In this document: positions 29,484 through 40,286 of the stretch, in pieces
How positions within the stretch are numbered: position 1 is the stretch's first letter
How the letters are laid out: every line of letters starts with the position of its first letter
Assembly (NCBI RefSeq): GCF_000331285.1
Contig: NZ_ANFX01000030.1
Coordinates: forward strand, 1 to 64,000
Length of the DNA stretch: 64,000 nucleotides
Direction of reading: 5' to 3'
From: Porphyrobacter sp. AAP82
GTDB lineage: Bacteria; Pseudomonadota; Alphaproteobacteria; Sphingomonadales; Sphingomonadaceae
The notes under the pieces: model-generated
Told to the model about the DNA's origin: nothing
What the model saw: the letters and a program-made list of their open reading frames with translations, nothing else
Database searches by the model: none
Position numbers and translations under genes: made by a program

Positions 29484-29614
29484 ACGTAAGTGCCCCTCGC
29501 AATTCCGCCTGCTTGCCCGTATTCTCGCCTGCGCTAAGGTTTTCCGGAGATTCCGGCGCTTGGGGGCGATTCCTCTCCCCCCTTGCAAGACACGTAGACC
29601 GATAGGGACAAGCG

Positions 29615-30742
29615 ATGAAGGCCACGATCGAACGCGCGACGCTGCTGCGGTGCCTTTCCCATGTTCAATCCGTGGTGGAGCGCCGCAACACCATCCCGAT
29701 CCTTTCCAACGTCCTGATCGACGCGAGCGACGGCGGGAGCGTGCGGGTGATGGCGACCGACCTCGATCTTCAGGTGGTCGAGACGATGAGCGCCTCCTCG
29801 GTCGACCAGCCCGGCGCGATCACCGTGTCGGCGCACCTCCTGTTCGACATTGCCCGGAAGCTGCCCGAGGGCAGCCAGGTCAGCCTCACCACCAGCGATA
29901 ACCGCCTGGAAATCAAGGCGGGCCGTTCCAACTTCAAGCTGCCGACCCTGCCGCGTGACGATTTTCCCGTGATCGTCGAGGGCGATCTGCCGACCAGCTT
30001 CGAGGTCCCGGCGCGCCTGCTTGCCGAACTGATCGACCGCACCCGCTTTGCGATCTCGACCGAAGAAACGCGCTACTACCTCAACGGCATCTTCCTCCAC
30101 GTGACCGACGAGGACGAGCCCCTGCTCAAGGCCGCCGCGACCGACGGCCACCGCCTCGCCCGCTTCACCATTCCCCGCCCCGAGGGCGCGGCCGGAATGC
30201 CCGACGTGATCGTGCCGCGCAAGGCCGTGGGCGAATTGCGCAAGCTCCTCGAAGAGGCGCTGGACGGCAGTGTCCTCATCGACCTCTCGGCCAGCAAGAT
30301 CCGCTTCACGATGGGCGGCGAGGGCGGGGTGGTGCTGACCTCCAAGCTGATCGACGGGACCTTCCCCGATTACAGCCGGGTCATTCCGACCGCCAATGAC
30401 AAGCTCCTGAAGGTCGATCCCAAGCTGTTCTTCTCGGGCGTCGACCGCGTCGCGACGATCGCCACCGAGAAGACCCGCGCGGTCAAGATCGGGCTCGATA
30501 ACGACCGCGTGACGCTTTCGGTCACCTCGCCCGACAACGGCACCGCCGCCGAGGAGCTGATGGCCGACTACAAGTCCGAGGGGCTGGAGATCGGGTTCAA
30601 CGCCAACTACCTCAAGGATATCCTTGGCCAGATCGACAGCGAGACGGTGGAACTCCACCTTGCCGATGCCGGCGCGCCGACGCTGATCCGCGAGAACGAG
30701 AAGGCCCGCGCGCTCTATGTGCTGATGCCGATGCGGGTGTGA
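29615..30742 (+). CDS. dnaN: DNA polymerase III beta subunit (sliding clamp)
   Basis: The 375-residue clamp forms a ring dimer that tethers polymerase III to DNA. The N-terminus MKATIERATLLRCLSHVQSVVERRNTIPILSN is characteristic. The three clamp domains follow, with GRSNFKLPTLPRDDFP in domain 1, FAISTEETRYYLNGIFLHV in domain 2 and the C-terminal LADAGAPTLIRENEKARALYVLMPMRV. It is not adjacent to dnaA or recF here, as is common in alphaproteobacteria. Confidence 0.98.
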   Translation: MKATIERATLLRCLSHVQSVVERRNTIPILSNVLIDASDGGSVRVMATDLDLQVVETMSASSVDQPGAITVSAHLLFDIARKLPEGSQVSLTTSDNRLEIKAGRSNFKLPTLPRDDFPVIVEGDLPTSFEVPARLLAELIDRTRFAISTEETRYYLNGIFLHVTDEDEPLLKAAATDGHRLARFTIPRPEGAAGMPDVIVPRKAVGELRKLLEEALDGSVLIDLSASKIRFTMGGEGGVVLTSKLIDGTFPDYSRVIPTANDKLLKVDPKLFFSGVDRVATIATEKTRAVKIGLDNDRVTLSVTSPDNGTAAEELMADYKSEGLEIGFNANYLKDILGQIDSETVELHLADAGAPTLIRENEKARALYVLMPMRV

Positions 30743-30770
30743 TCCGCGCCCGCGAAGGAGGGGAGAAGCG

Positions 30771-31856
30771 ATGAACGCCGCCCAAGTCCACGTGCGCAAA
30801 TCCGCGCTCACCGATGCCGTGCTGGCCGAGGTGCCGCTCGCCCCGCTTGGCGACGGCGAGGTGCGGCTCGGGATCGAGAGCTTCTCGGTCACCGCCAATA
30901 ACGTGACCTATGCCGTGGTCGGTGACGGGTTCAAATACTGGGATTTCTTCCCCGCGCCCGATCCCGCGCTTGGCATCCTGCCGATGTGGGGCCATGCGCG
31001 GGTGATCGAGAGCCACCATCCCGATATTGCCGTGGGCGAGCGGGTCTATGGCTATCTGCCGATGGCAAGCCACCTCGATGTGCTGCCAGGGCGGGTCAGC
31101 GCGGGGGGCTTCATGGACATGGCCGCGCACCGCCAGCCGATGAGCCCGGTCTACAACAGCTACACGCGCCTCGCCGCCGACCCCGAGCATGATCCGGCGC
31201 GCGAGGCCGAGCGCATGATCTTCGGCCCGCTGTTCCGCACCGGCTTCCTGATCGAATACTTCCTGCGCGGGCAGGACTGGTTCGGCGCGGAGCAGCTGAT
31301 CGTCACCAGCGCCTCCTCCAAGACCGCGATGGGGCTCGCTAGCGCCGCGCGGCAATCCTCGCCGGGCATCAAGCGCATCGGGCTGACCTCGAAGGGCAAT
31401 GTCGCCTTCGTCGAGGCGAGCGGGCTGTATGATGCGGTCGTCGCCTATGACGATCTGGCGAGCCTTGCCACCGCGCCCTCGGTGAGCGTCGATTTCGCCG
31501 GCAACGCCGATCTGCTTGCCCGCATCCACCACCATTTCGGCGATGCGCTCACCCAATCGGTGCTGGTCGGCGCGACCCATATCGAGGCGCGCTCGGTGTT
31601 CGGCAAAAACGAGCCGCTGCCCGGCCCCAAGCCGCAGCTGTTCTTTGCCCCCGACCACGCGGTCGCCTTCTTCAAGGCGCACGGGGCCGAGGAAGGCGGC
31701 AAGCTGGTCGCCGCGGCCTGGCGCGAATTCCTGCGGGCCGCCGAGGGCAGCATCGCGATCGAACGCCACGCAGGTCTCGACGCTGCGCGCGCGGTGTTTA
31801 CGAGGATGGTCGCAGGCCAGATCGACCCGGCCAAGGGGATCGTGATCGAACCCTAG
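30771..31856 (+). CDS. DUF2855 family protein
   Basis: A 361-residue protein matching DUF2855 in length and motifs: ESFSVTANNVTYAVVGD, YWDFFPAP, IEYFLRGQDWFGAEQLIVTSASSKTAMGLA and VLVGATHIEARSVFG. The fold looks like a zinc-less medium-chain dehydrogenase/quinone-oxidoreductase relative: an N-terminal GroES-like part and a nucleotide-binding half. The activity is not established. AGGAGGGGAGAAGCG gives a strong ribosome site. It is 28 bases after dnaN and may be read from the same transcript. Confidence 0.82.
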   Translation: MNAAQVHVRKSALTDAVLAEVPLAPLGDGEVRLGIESFSVTANNVTYAVVGDGFKYWDFFPAPDPALGILPMWGHARVIESHHPDIAVGERVYGYLPMASHLDVLPGRVSAGGFMDMAAHRQPMSPVYNSYTRLAADPEHDPAREAERMIFGPLFRTGFLIEYFLRGQDWFGAEQLIVTSASSKTAMGLASAARQSSPGIKRIGLTSKGNVAFVEASGLYDAVVAYDDLASLATAPSVSVDFAGNADLLARIHHHFGDALTQSVLVGATHIEARSVFGKNEPLPGPKPQLFFAPDHAVAFFKAHGAEEGGKLVAAAWREFLRAAEGSIAIERHAGLDAARAVFTRMVAGQIDPAKGIVIEP

Positions 31857-31872
31857 GCCGGGAGGCGGCGGA

Positions 31873-33639
31873 TTACTCCGCCGCCTCGGCCAGTTCGACG
31901 CGCTGCGGCCCGCGGATCAGCCCGCCGGGGGTTGCGCCCGTCCATTGCCCATCGCGGAACGTGACGACGCCGCTCTTGATCGTGGCAACATAACCGTCCG
32001 CCTTCTGGAGCAGCCGCTTGCCGCCTGCCGGAAGGTCGAAGGCGAGCCACGGCTTGCCCAGCTTCAGCGCTCCCATGTCGATCACGTTGAGGTCTGCCAG
32101 ATAGCCGGGCTCGATCACCCCGCGATCCTCGAGGCCATAGAGCCGCGCCGTATCGCGGCACTGGCGCTTGATCGCCTGTTCGAGCGTGATTGTCGCGCCG
32201 CGCTTGCGGCTCTTGACCCAGTGTTCGAGCATGAAGGTCGGCGAAGCCGCATCGCAGATCGTCCCGCAATGCGCGCCGCCATCGGACAGCGAATTCACCG
32301 TGTCGTCGGCGTGCTGGAGCGGGTGGAGGAAATCGAGGTTGCCGTCGGCATAGTTGAGGATCGGCAGGTAGATGAACCCCGTCCCCTCGCCCTTGCACAG
32401 CAGGTCGTAGGCATATTCCTGCGGGGCCACCCCGGCAGCGAGCGCACGGGCGTTGATGCTGGCATCGGCGGCTGGCTCGTAGTCGAAATCGGGGTCCATT
32501 TCATATTGCAGGCTCCAGCCCATGCTGATCGCCATCACCACCCCGCCGATGTCCTTGGGCGCGTCGGTGTAGTCGTTGGGCTCGGCGAGCATCCGGGCCT
32601 TGAAGGCGGGATCGAGCAGCTTTGCGCGCTGCTCCTCCCATGGCAGATCGGCGATGGCCATCCAGCTCGGGCGGAAGCGGAAGGGGTGGACGGTGCCCTG
32701 CCAGGCCATGACGATCCCGTTGCCGCGCAGCGCGATCTGGGCGACAATGTTTGCGCCATTGTCGTTCTGGGCGCGCATTTCGGCGATCTGCTCGTCCAGG
32801 GGCAGTTCCTTGGCGATCGATTGCAGCGCGGCGAAGGTGACGGGGATGCCGGCCTCGCGGCTGAGTTGCCCCATCCAGCCGAACTCGTCCCATTCACGCT
32901 TCAGGTCGCTGGCGATCTCGAACACCGCATGGCCGCCTGCCGCCTTGGCGCGGCCCATCGCGCGGCCGATGGCGATCAGTTCTTCGGGCGTCGCGGTGGT
33001 GCCGGGGACGAGCTCGCCATCGACCGACTTGTGCAGGACGGTGCGCGAGGTCGAGAAACCCAGCGCGCCCGCACGCACGCCTTCCTCGACGATCCGGCTC
33101 ATCTCGGCGATGTCGTCAGCCGTCGGCACCGCGCCGGGCTGTTCGCGGTCCCCCAGCACATAGGCGCGCACCGCACCGTGAGGCACGTGGGTGCCGATAT
33201 CGACCGTCCTCGGCAGTTTCTCCAGAGCGTCGAGATATTCCGGAAAAGTCTCCCAATCCCAGGTGATCCCCTCGGCAAGAGCGGTGCCGGGGATATCCTC
33301 GACCCCCTCCATCAGGCTGATGAGCCACTCGTGACGGTCGGGGCGCGCGGGTGCGAAGCCGACCCCGCAATTGCCCATCACGACCGTGGTGACGCCGTGC
33401 CAGCTTGAAGGGGCCATCTCCTGATCCCAGGTGGCCTGCCCGTCATAATGGGTGTGGATGTCGACGAAACCGGGCGCGACGATCTTGCCCGCAGCATCGA
33501 TCTCCTCAGCCGCGCTCCCCGCAACACGGCCCACCATCGCGATCAGCCCGTCCTTTACCGCGACATCGCCTGTAAAGGCGGGCCTTCCGGTCCCGTCGAC
33601 GATCGTGCCGCCGCGGATAATGAGGTCGTATTGCGCCAT
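31873..33639 (-). CDS. N-acyl-D-amino-acid deacylase / amidohydrolase family protein
   Basis: A 588-residue metal-dependent hydrolase of the D-aminoacylase branch of the amidohydrolase superfamily. It starts YDLIIRGGTIVDGTGRPAF and has the metal-binding GFVDIHTHYDGQATWD. Further family motifs are TTVVMGNCGVGFAPARP, SLSDGGAHCGTICDAA (metal-site Asp/His) and the C-terminal DLNVIDMGALKLGKPWL. The substrate is probably an N-acyl amino acid or a cyclic amide. It lies downstream of phaZ on the same strand, 59 bases away, so it may be transcribed with the PHA genes, although no functional link is evident. Confidence 0.85.
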   Translation of the reverse strand: MAQYDLIIRGGTIVDGTGRPAFTGDVAVKDGLIAMVGRVAGSAAEEIDAAGKIVAPGFVDIHTHYDGQATWDQEMAPSSWHGVTTVVMGNCGVGFAPARPDRHEWLISLMEGVEDIPGTALAEGITWDWETFPEYLDALEKLPRTVDIGTHVPHGAVRAYVLGDREQPGAVPTADDIAEMSRIVEEGVRAGALGFSTSRTVLHKSVDGELVPGTTATPEELIAIGRAMGRAKAAGGHAVFEIASDLKREWDEFGWMGQLSREAGIPVTFAALQSIAKELPLDEQIAEMRAQNDNGANIVAQIALRGNGIVMAWQGTVHPFRFRPSWMAIADLPWEEQRAKLLDPAFKARMLAEPNDYTDAPKDIGGVVMAISMGWSLQYEMDPDFDYEPAADASINARALAAGVAPQEYAYDLLCKGEGTGFIYLPILNYADGNLDFLHPLQHADDTVNSLSDGGAHCGTICDAASPTFMLEHWVKSRKRGATITLEQAIKRQCRDTARLYGLEDRGVIEPGYLADLNVIDMGALKLGKPWLAFDLPAGGKRLLQKADGYVATIKSGVVTFRDGQWTGATPGGLIRGPQRVELAEAAE

Positions 33640-33698
33640 GTTCTCTCTCCCGTTTGCGGGGGAGGATGTCGCAATCCGGGCGAGGTGTCCAGTGCGGC

Positions 33699-34559
33699 CT
33701 AGGCGGCTGCGCGCCCGGCTTCCTTGTCAGTCTCCGGCGCGTCCAGAAACTCCCGGATCGCCGCGACGCTCTTGTCCGCATGGGTGAGCAGGAACAGGTG
33801 CCCGCCGCCTTCGAAGGTGATCAGCCGCGAATTGGGGATCATCGCGGCCAGGATCTTGCCGTTGATGAGGGGCACGATCTGGTCCTCGTCACCCATCATG
33901 ATCAGGGTTTCCTTGCCCATGAAGGGCAGCGCAGGGAGGCTCGTCCAGCCCAGCATGCACATCAGCTGGTAGACGTAGCCGCGCGGAGAGGGGGGCTTCA
34001 GGCGGCTGATGTGGCTCGCCTTGTGATCCTCGCCCGCGCTCTCGACCATGCCGCCGTAGAGCGTCTTGAAATGCTTCGCCATGAACTCGGGGTCCACATA
34101 GCGGCGCGGATCGGCCATCTTGGTAAATGCGGCGGGGTTGCCCGGCACCATCAGCATCCCGGGGGTGGTGGCGATGAGGGTCAGGCGGCGGGTGCGCCCG
34201 GGGTGCTGCAATGCGAAGTGCTGCGCCATCGCGCCGCCCCACGAAACACCCATCACGTCGACCTGTTCCAGGCCGAACTTGTCGAGCAGCTGCGCGGCTG
34301 TCCAGCTCATGGTGAAGGGGTTGTAGGGGATCAGCGGATCGGGCGATTCGCCGACGCCGGGCATGTCGAACATGATGAAGCCGCGCTCGGGCAGGGCGGC
34401 CGCCAGCGGTGCCACCGCCTCGATGTTCGCGCCGATGCCGTTGAAGAACAGAACCGGCAGATGGTCGGAAGGCATATCGAGCCGCCAGGCCGCAGTGCGT
34501 AGCGTCCGGCCGCCCACTTGCTCCATCGAGACGACCGCGTCGTCCATGGGATTGGTCAC
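33699..34559 (-). CDS. phaZ: Intracellular medium-chain-length PHA depolymerase-like hydrolase
   Basis: An alpha/beta hydrolase of 286 residues that closely follows Pseudomonas PhaZ in pattern: LPVLFFNGIGANIEAVAPLAAAL, FDMPGVGESPDP and the lipase box VMGVSWGGAMAQHFA with Ser106. The motifs MADPRRYVDPEFM, GDEDQIVPLINGKILAAMIPNSRL and GGGHLFLLTHAD complete the match. PhaZ degrades stored polyhydroxyalkanoate to monomers. The GTG at 34559 is supported by AAAGGAC upstream. It stands directly downstream of phaC on the same strand, the order seen in the Pseudomonas phaC1-phaZ cluster. Confidence 0.85.
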   Translation of the reverse strand: MTNPMDDAVVSMEQVGGRTLRTAAWRLDMPSDHLPVLFFNGIGANIEAVAPLAAALPERGFIMFDMPGVGESPDPLIPYNPFTMSWTAAQLLDKFGLEQVDVMGVSWGGAMAQHFALQHPGRTRRLTLIATTPGMLMVPGNPAAFTKMADPRRYVDPEFMAKHFKTLYGGMVESAGEDHKASHISRLKPPSPRGYVYQLMCMLGWTSLPALPFMGKETLIMMGDEDQIVPLINGKILAAMIPNSRLITFEGGGHLFLLTHADKSVAAIREFLDAPETDKEAGRAAA

Positions 34560-34713
34560 GTATCCACGTCCTTTTTGCGCTCCCGCGAGGGGCTTTCATG
34601 CCCCCCGAAAGGAGGGCGGGTTGGGCGCGCACGCCGATCCCATAGCGCGCGCGCCCACAAGCTTTGCGCCCTCGCTCCGTCACCGGAACGCCCCTGGCGC
34701 GAATTGCCCTGTA

Positions 34714-36405
34714 TCAGACTTCTTCGACGACGTAGAGTCCCGGCGCGGCTTCCATCGGCGCATAGGTATCATTGCCCAGCAACGCGGGCGCGGCCTTCTT
34801 CTTGCCCGAGCGCTTCTGCACCCACTCCATCCACAGTGGCCACCAGCTGCCCGCGACCTCCTCGGTCGCTTGCAGCCAATCGTCGGCGGTCGCCGGGAGC
34901 TTGCCCTTCTTGGCTTGCACGAAATACTTCGCCTTGGGGTTGCCCGGCGGGTTGAGGATCGCCTGCATGTGGCCGCTCTGCGAGAGCACGTAGGTCACGT
35001 CCTTCGATCCGAACAGCTGGGTCGAACGGTAGGTTGCCTTCCACGGGGTGATGTGATCGGTGACCCCGCCGAGAATGAACAGATCGGCGGTCACCTTCGA
35101 CAGGTCAACCTTGTGCCCGGCCATCTCGACCTCGCCCTGCCTGGTGAAGGCGAGGGTTTCGAACAGAGTGAGGAAATCGCCCATCAGGCTGGAGGACAGG
35201 TTGGTCGCGTCCGCGTTCCAGAACAAGACGTCGAAGGCCGGCGGGTCCTGGCCAAGCAGGTAGTTGTTGATGACGTAGTTCCAGATGAGGTCATTGGGGC
35301 GCAGCCAGGCAAAACCGCGCGCGAGGTCGTCGGCCTTGATGATCCCGGCCTTCATCGCGCGCTGGCGGGCGAGCTGCATGCCGTTCTCGCTCACCAGCGA
35401 TCCGGCCTCGATATCGGTCGGCTTGGGGTGGAGCACGCAGACCATCAGCGTCAGCGAGCCGAGGATCGGGTTGCCGGTGGCGGCAAGCTTGGAGGCGAGC
35501 ACCGATGCGGTCTGCCCGCCCGAGCATCCGGCCGAGACGTTGACCTTCTTGGAGCCGGTGATCGCCGAGACCACCTCCAGCGCCTTCTCGCAGGCCGCAA
35601 TATATTCGGCCATGCCCCAGCGGCCCTGTTCCTTGGTCGGATTGCGCCACGAGATGACGAAGGTCTGGACGCCGTTGTCGACCTGCCACTTGATCACCGA
35701 CTTGTCGGGCGAGAGGTCGTTGATGTACATCTTGTTGATCTGCGGCGGCACCGTAAGCTGAGGTATTTCATAGACGTCCTCGGTCGTCGGCGCATATTGC
35801 AGCAGTTCCATGATCTCGTCGCGGTAGACGACGTTGCCCTTCGAGGTGGCGATGTTCTTGCCGATCTTGAAGGGCCGCTTGTCGACCTGGCTGACCATCC
35901 CCTTGTTGTGGACGATGTCGTTATAGGCGTTCTGGAGGCCCTTGATGAGGCTGAGGCCGCCCGAATTGATCACCTGTTTCTGCGCGGTCGGGTTGCCGGC
36001 CAGCGAATTGGTGGGGGCAAGGCCATCGAGGATGATGTTGGCGATGAAGTTCGCGCGGTTCCTTTCCAGCTCGTCGAGTTCGAGCTCCTCCAGCCAGTTC
36101 TTCATGCCCTTCTGCACGGCGAGGTAATATTGCGCGCCGGCGCGGAAAAAGGGGTTGTACTGCCACGCCGGGTCCATGAACCGCTTGTCCTTGGGATCGG
36201 GGGCGAGATCGCTCTTGCCGGTCATGATCTTGACCATGTCCTGCGCCATCGCGGTGGAGTGGCGCATGAAGCGCGAGGGATCGGACGCCGTCTCGCGCAG
36301 CAGCAGCGCGACCGCGCTCACGAAATCCTCGCGCGCCACACCGATCAGCGGTCCCAGCGCGTTGGTGGACTGGGCGGCTTCGTTCTCGAGCTTCACTTTT
36401 GCCAT
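34714..36405 (-). CDS. phaC: Class II-type polyhydroxyalkanoate synthase
   Basis: A 563-residue polymerase that joins 3-hydroxyacyl-CoA units into PHA granules. The catalytic Cys294 lies in the lipase-box-like SAGCSGGQT. The acid is in GGVTDHITPWKATY and the catalytic His in LSQSGHMQAILNPPGNPKAK. Segments such as VPPQINKMYINDLSPDKS, VQTFVISWRNPTKEQ and LRPNDLIWNYVINNYLLG are of the Pseudomonas medium-chain (class II) kind, and not class I or III/IV. A purine-rich site (AGAGGGG) precedes the ATG. No phasin or PhaR/PhaE subunit gene is adjacent. Confidence 0.92.
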   Translation of the reverse strand: MAKVKLENEAAQSTNALGPLIGVAREDFVSAVALLLRETASDPSRFMRHSTAMAQDMVKIMTGKSDLAPDPKDKRFMDPAWQYNPFFRAGAQYYLAVQKGMKNWLEELELDELERNRANFIANIILDGLAPTNSLAGNPTAQKQVINSGGLSLIKGLQNAYNDIVHNKGMVSQVDKRPFKIGKNIATSKGNVVYRDEIMELLQYAPTTEDVYEIPQLTVPPQINKMYINDLSPDKSVIKWQVDNGVQTFVISWRNPTKEQGRWGMAEYIAACEKALEVVSAITGSKKVNVSAGCSGGQTASVLASKLAATGNPILGSLTLMVCVLHPKPTDIEAGSLVSENGMQLARQRAMKAGIIKADDLARGFAWLRPNDLIWNYVINNYLLGQDPPAFDVLFWNADATNLSSSLMGDFLTLFETLAFTRQGEVEMAGHKVDLSKVTADLFILGGVTDHITPWKATYRSTQLFGSKDVTYVLSQSGHMQAILNPPGNPKAKYFVQAKKGKLPATADDWLQATEEVAGSWWPLWMEWVQKRSGKKKAAPALLGNDTYAPMEAAPGLYVVEEV

Positions 36406-36508
36406 GAAATCCCCTCTTGTCAGACCTTTGCGCCAGCCGCTTTGCGCGGCTTTGGGTTAACGCGGTCCTCCGGAAAAAGAATGGAGGCAAGCCTCCCAAG
36501 TTGCAAGC

Positions 36509-37247
36509 ATGAGCAAGGGAGTGCCGCCGGATCGCCCGCGCGGTTTGGTTCAAGAATTAGGGGAGACGATTAACGATTTTCTAGGCCATCGTGGGGCATG
36601 GCATTCCAATGGCGGGGGAACCTATCCGGAAATTTGCATCGACCAGCCCTGCCAAGTTCGTGCCGATTGCCGAGGATGCGGGCCTGATCGACCGCATCGG
36701 CCAGTGGGCGCTGCGCCGCGCCTGCGCCGACCTTGCCCGCTGGCCGCGCTCGATCCGCTGCGCGGTCAACGTCTCGGCGCTGCAATTCGCCAACCCCGAT
36801 CTGCCCACCATCGTCGCCAGCGCGCTTGCCCACAGCGGGGTTGCGCCCTCGCGGCTCGAGCTGGAAATCACCGAAAGCGTGTTCCTGAACGACAGCCAGG
36901 GCACCGATGCGATGTTCAAGGCATTGAAGCGCGTCGGCGTGCGCCTTGCGCTCGACGATTTCGGCACCGGATATTCCTCGCTCGGCTATCTGAAGAAGGC
37001 GCCCTTCGACAAGATCAAGATTGACCGCAGCTTTGTGCAAGGGGCGACCGAAGAGGGCAGCCGCAACGGCGCGATCATCGCCTCGATCACCCGCAACCGT
37101 GTCTCGCCCTATGCGCTGGCCGCAGTCGGTGCCCCGCTGGCCCCGCTCGCCCCGGGCAAGTTCCTGAGCATGGCGAAAGGCGGCCCGAATGCCGGTGTCG
37201 TCCCCAAGTTCGGCTATTCGCGCAGCCCCCGCAGCGAACCGGTCTGA
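36509..37247 (+). pseudogene. Degraded GGDEF-EAL (c-di-GMP turnover) gene remnant
   Basis: Pieces of a diguanylate cyclase/phosphodiesterase in different frames. In the frame from 36509 the segment ETINDFLGHRG resembles the GGDEF-domain INDxLGH block. In the frame from 36591, recognisable EAL sequence begins only at PAKFVPIAEDAGLIDRIGQWALRRAC. It continues with VNVSALQFANPDL, ELEITESVFLND, LDDFGTGYSSLGYLKKAPFDKIKIDRSFV and NGAIIASI, and then the similarity stops. The GGDEF active site, the EALLR motif and the C-terminal part of the barrel are missing. An internal deletion plus a frameshift explains this. Residues after about 37090 are not EAL-like. Catalytic activity is not expected. Confidence 0.75.
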
Positions 37248-37313
37248 ACCCCGCAAGGCAGTTGCGTTTTTGGCGAATGACAAGGGCGTGACCGGGCGCT
37301 ACATCGCCCGGCG

Positions 37314-39131
<1,818 letters not shown>

Positions 39132-39195
39132 AGCCGAGCGCCTAGCGCAGACGGTCGCAACGCGGCCCGCATGCTAGAAGCGAAAGGCTGTAACT

Positions 39196-39269
39196 CCGGC
39201 CGGCGGGTGGCCGCAGGCCCACCCGTTCGGAAGCGACGCTGGGCGAAGCCGACCCGCCGGCCGGGTTTT
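39196..39269 (+). terminator. Large branched inverted repeat with T-tail after lepA
   Basis: CCGGCCGGCGGGT (39196-39208) is a perfect reverse complement of ACCCGCCGGCCGG (39252-39264), followed by GTTTTC. Inside, GGGTGGCC (39205-39212) can pair with GGCC(C)ACCC (39216-39224), and TTCG (39226-39229) with CGAA (39244-39247). The RNA could therefore form a three-way junction or switch between pairings. The position 65 bases after lepA and the TTTT suit a terminator. The unusual size suggests a repeat element or structured RNA. Confidence 0.65.
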
Positions 39270-39319
39270 CGCCTCAGTCACGCAAGTCTTGCGACTTGCG
39301 CACAGGGCTCAGCCTTCAC

Positions 39320-39347
39320 TTGGCGTTCAGGGCTGCTCTCGTTATAC
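39320..39347 (+). promoter_or_regulatory. Candidate bamD promoter
   Basis: TTGGCG (39320-39325) and TTATAC (39342-39347) are 16 bases apart. This would start transcription only a few bases before the bamD ATG at 39356, so the mRNA would be nearly leaderless. It is a weak match, supported mainly by position and by the absence of an obvious ribosome site. Confidence 0.35.
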
Positions 39348-39355
39348 GGCTGGCC

Positions 39356-40150
39356 ATGTCGATGAAGCTCCCCACCCGTATCGCGCAGGCTGCGCTCGCT
39401 GCTTTCACTTTTGCTGGTCTCTCGGCCTGCGCCGGGGGCGGGGGGGAGAAGGACGTCGCCTATGTCGCGCGCGATGTCGAATCGCTTTATGCCGAGGCGC
39501 AGCGGCGGCTCGACCGGGGCAACACGCTTCAGGCCGCGGCGCTGTTTGACGAGGTGGAGCGCCAGCATCCCTATTCGCCCTGGGCCCGCCGCGCGCAGCT
39601 GATGAGCGCCTTCAGTTATTACATCGCGCGCGATTACAACAAGGCGATCACCAATGCGCAGCGGTTCCTGTCGATCCACCCGGGCAACAAGGACGCGCCT
39701 TATGCCTACTATCTGATCGCGCTCAGCTATTACGAGCAGATCAGCGACGTGAACCGCGACCAGAAGATCACCGAGCAGGCGCAGACCGCGCTGCGCGAGG
39801 TCAACCGGCGCTTCCCGCAGAGCGAATATGCCGCCGATGCGCGCCTCAAGCTCGATCTGGTTGCCGATCACCTTGCGGGCAAGGAGATGGAGATCGGCCG
39901 CCACTACCAGCGCATGGGCCTGTGGCTCGCCGCCGACATGCGGTTCCGCAACGTGGTCGAAAAGTTCGACACCACCAGCCACACCCCCGAAGCGCTCTAC
40001 CGCCTCACCGAAAGCAGCCTTGCCTTGGGCGTGCCGGTCGAGGCGGTGAAATATGCCGCGGTGCTGGGCGCCAACTACCCGGGCAGCGAGTGGTACGAGC
40101 GCGCCTTCAAGCTGGTCAACAAGAACGCCGAGGGTGTGACAGCGTCCTAG
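39356..40150 (+). CDS. bamD: Outer membrane assembly lipoprotein BamD
   Basis: BamD is the essential TPR lipoprotein of the BAM complex, which inserts beta-barrel proteins into the outer membrane. The 264-residue product has a lipoprotein signal (AALAAFTFAGLSAC, lipobox LSAC). Tandem TPRs follow: VESLYAEAQRRLDRGNTLQAAALFDEVERQHPYSPW, AQLMSAFSYYIARDYNKAITNAQRFL and ADMRFRNVVEKFDTTSHTPEALYRLTES. ATG 39356 or 39362 could be used. In alphaproteobacteria bamD usually precedes recN and ligA; here kup and a two-component pair separate them. Confidence 0.93.
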   Translation: MSMKLPTRIAQAALAAFTFAGLSACAGGGGEKDVAYVARDVESLYAEAQRRLDRGNTLQAAALFDEVERQHPYSPWARRAQLMSAFSYYIARDYNKAITNAQRFLSIHPGNKDAPYAYYLIALSYYEQISDVNRDQKITEQAQTALREVNRRFPQSEYAADARLKLDLVADHLAGKEMEIGRHYQRMGLWLAADMRFRNVVEKFDTTSHTPEALYRLTESSLALGVPVEAVKYAAVLGANYPGSEWYERAFKLVNKNAEGVTAS

Positions 40151-40154
40151 TTTT

Positions 40155-40178
40155 GCGAACCCGCCTCCGCGGGTTCGT
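40155..40178. terminator. Hairpin directly after bamD
   Basis: CGAACCCGC (40156-40164) pairs with GCGGGTTCG (40169-40177) around a CTCC loop, starting five bases after the bamD stop. No T-run follows on the plus strand, so if it terminates transcription it does so inefficiently or with Rho. It could also act as a 3'-end stabiliser. Confidence 0.5.
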
Positions 40179-40286
40179 CCACGGCGAGCTTCAGACCCTG
40201 CGGGCCTGATCGCCTGCGGCTCGGCAGCGTGGCCTCGCGGCTGCTGTGCAGCCGGTTCAGCGAAACCCGCTCACCTTCGCCTGACT

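Noticed and set aside
29448..29614. Replication origin near dnaN
   Set aside because: Only one imperfect DnaA-like site, with no AT-rich unwinding region and no dnaA, parAB or gidA neighbours.
39196..39269. tRNA-like cloverleaf after lepA
   Set aside because: The arms are pure GC inverted repeats. There is no T-loop, anticodon stem or CCA end consistent with a tRNA.
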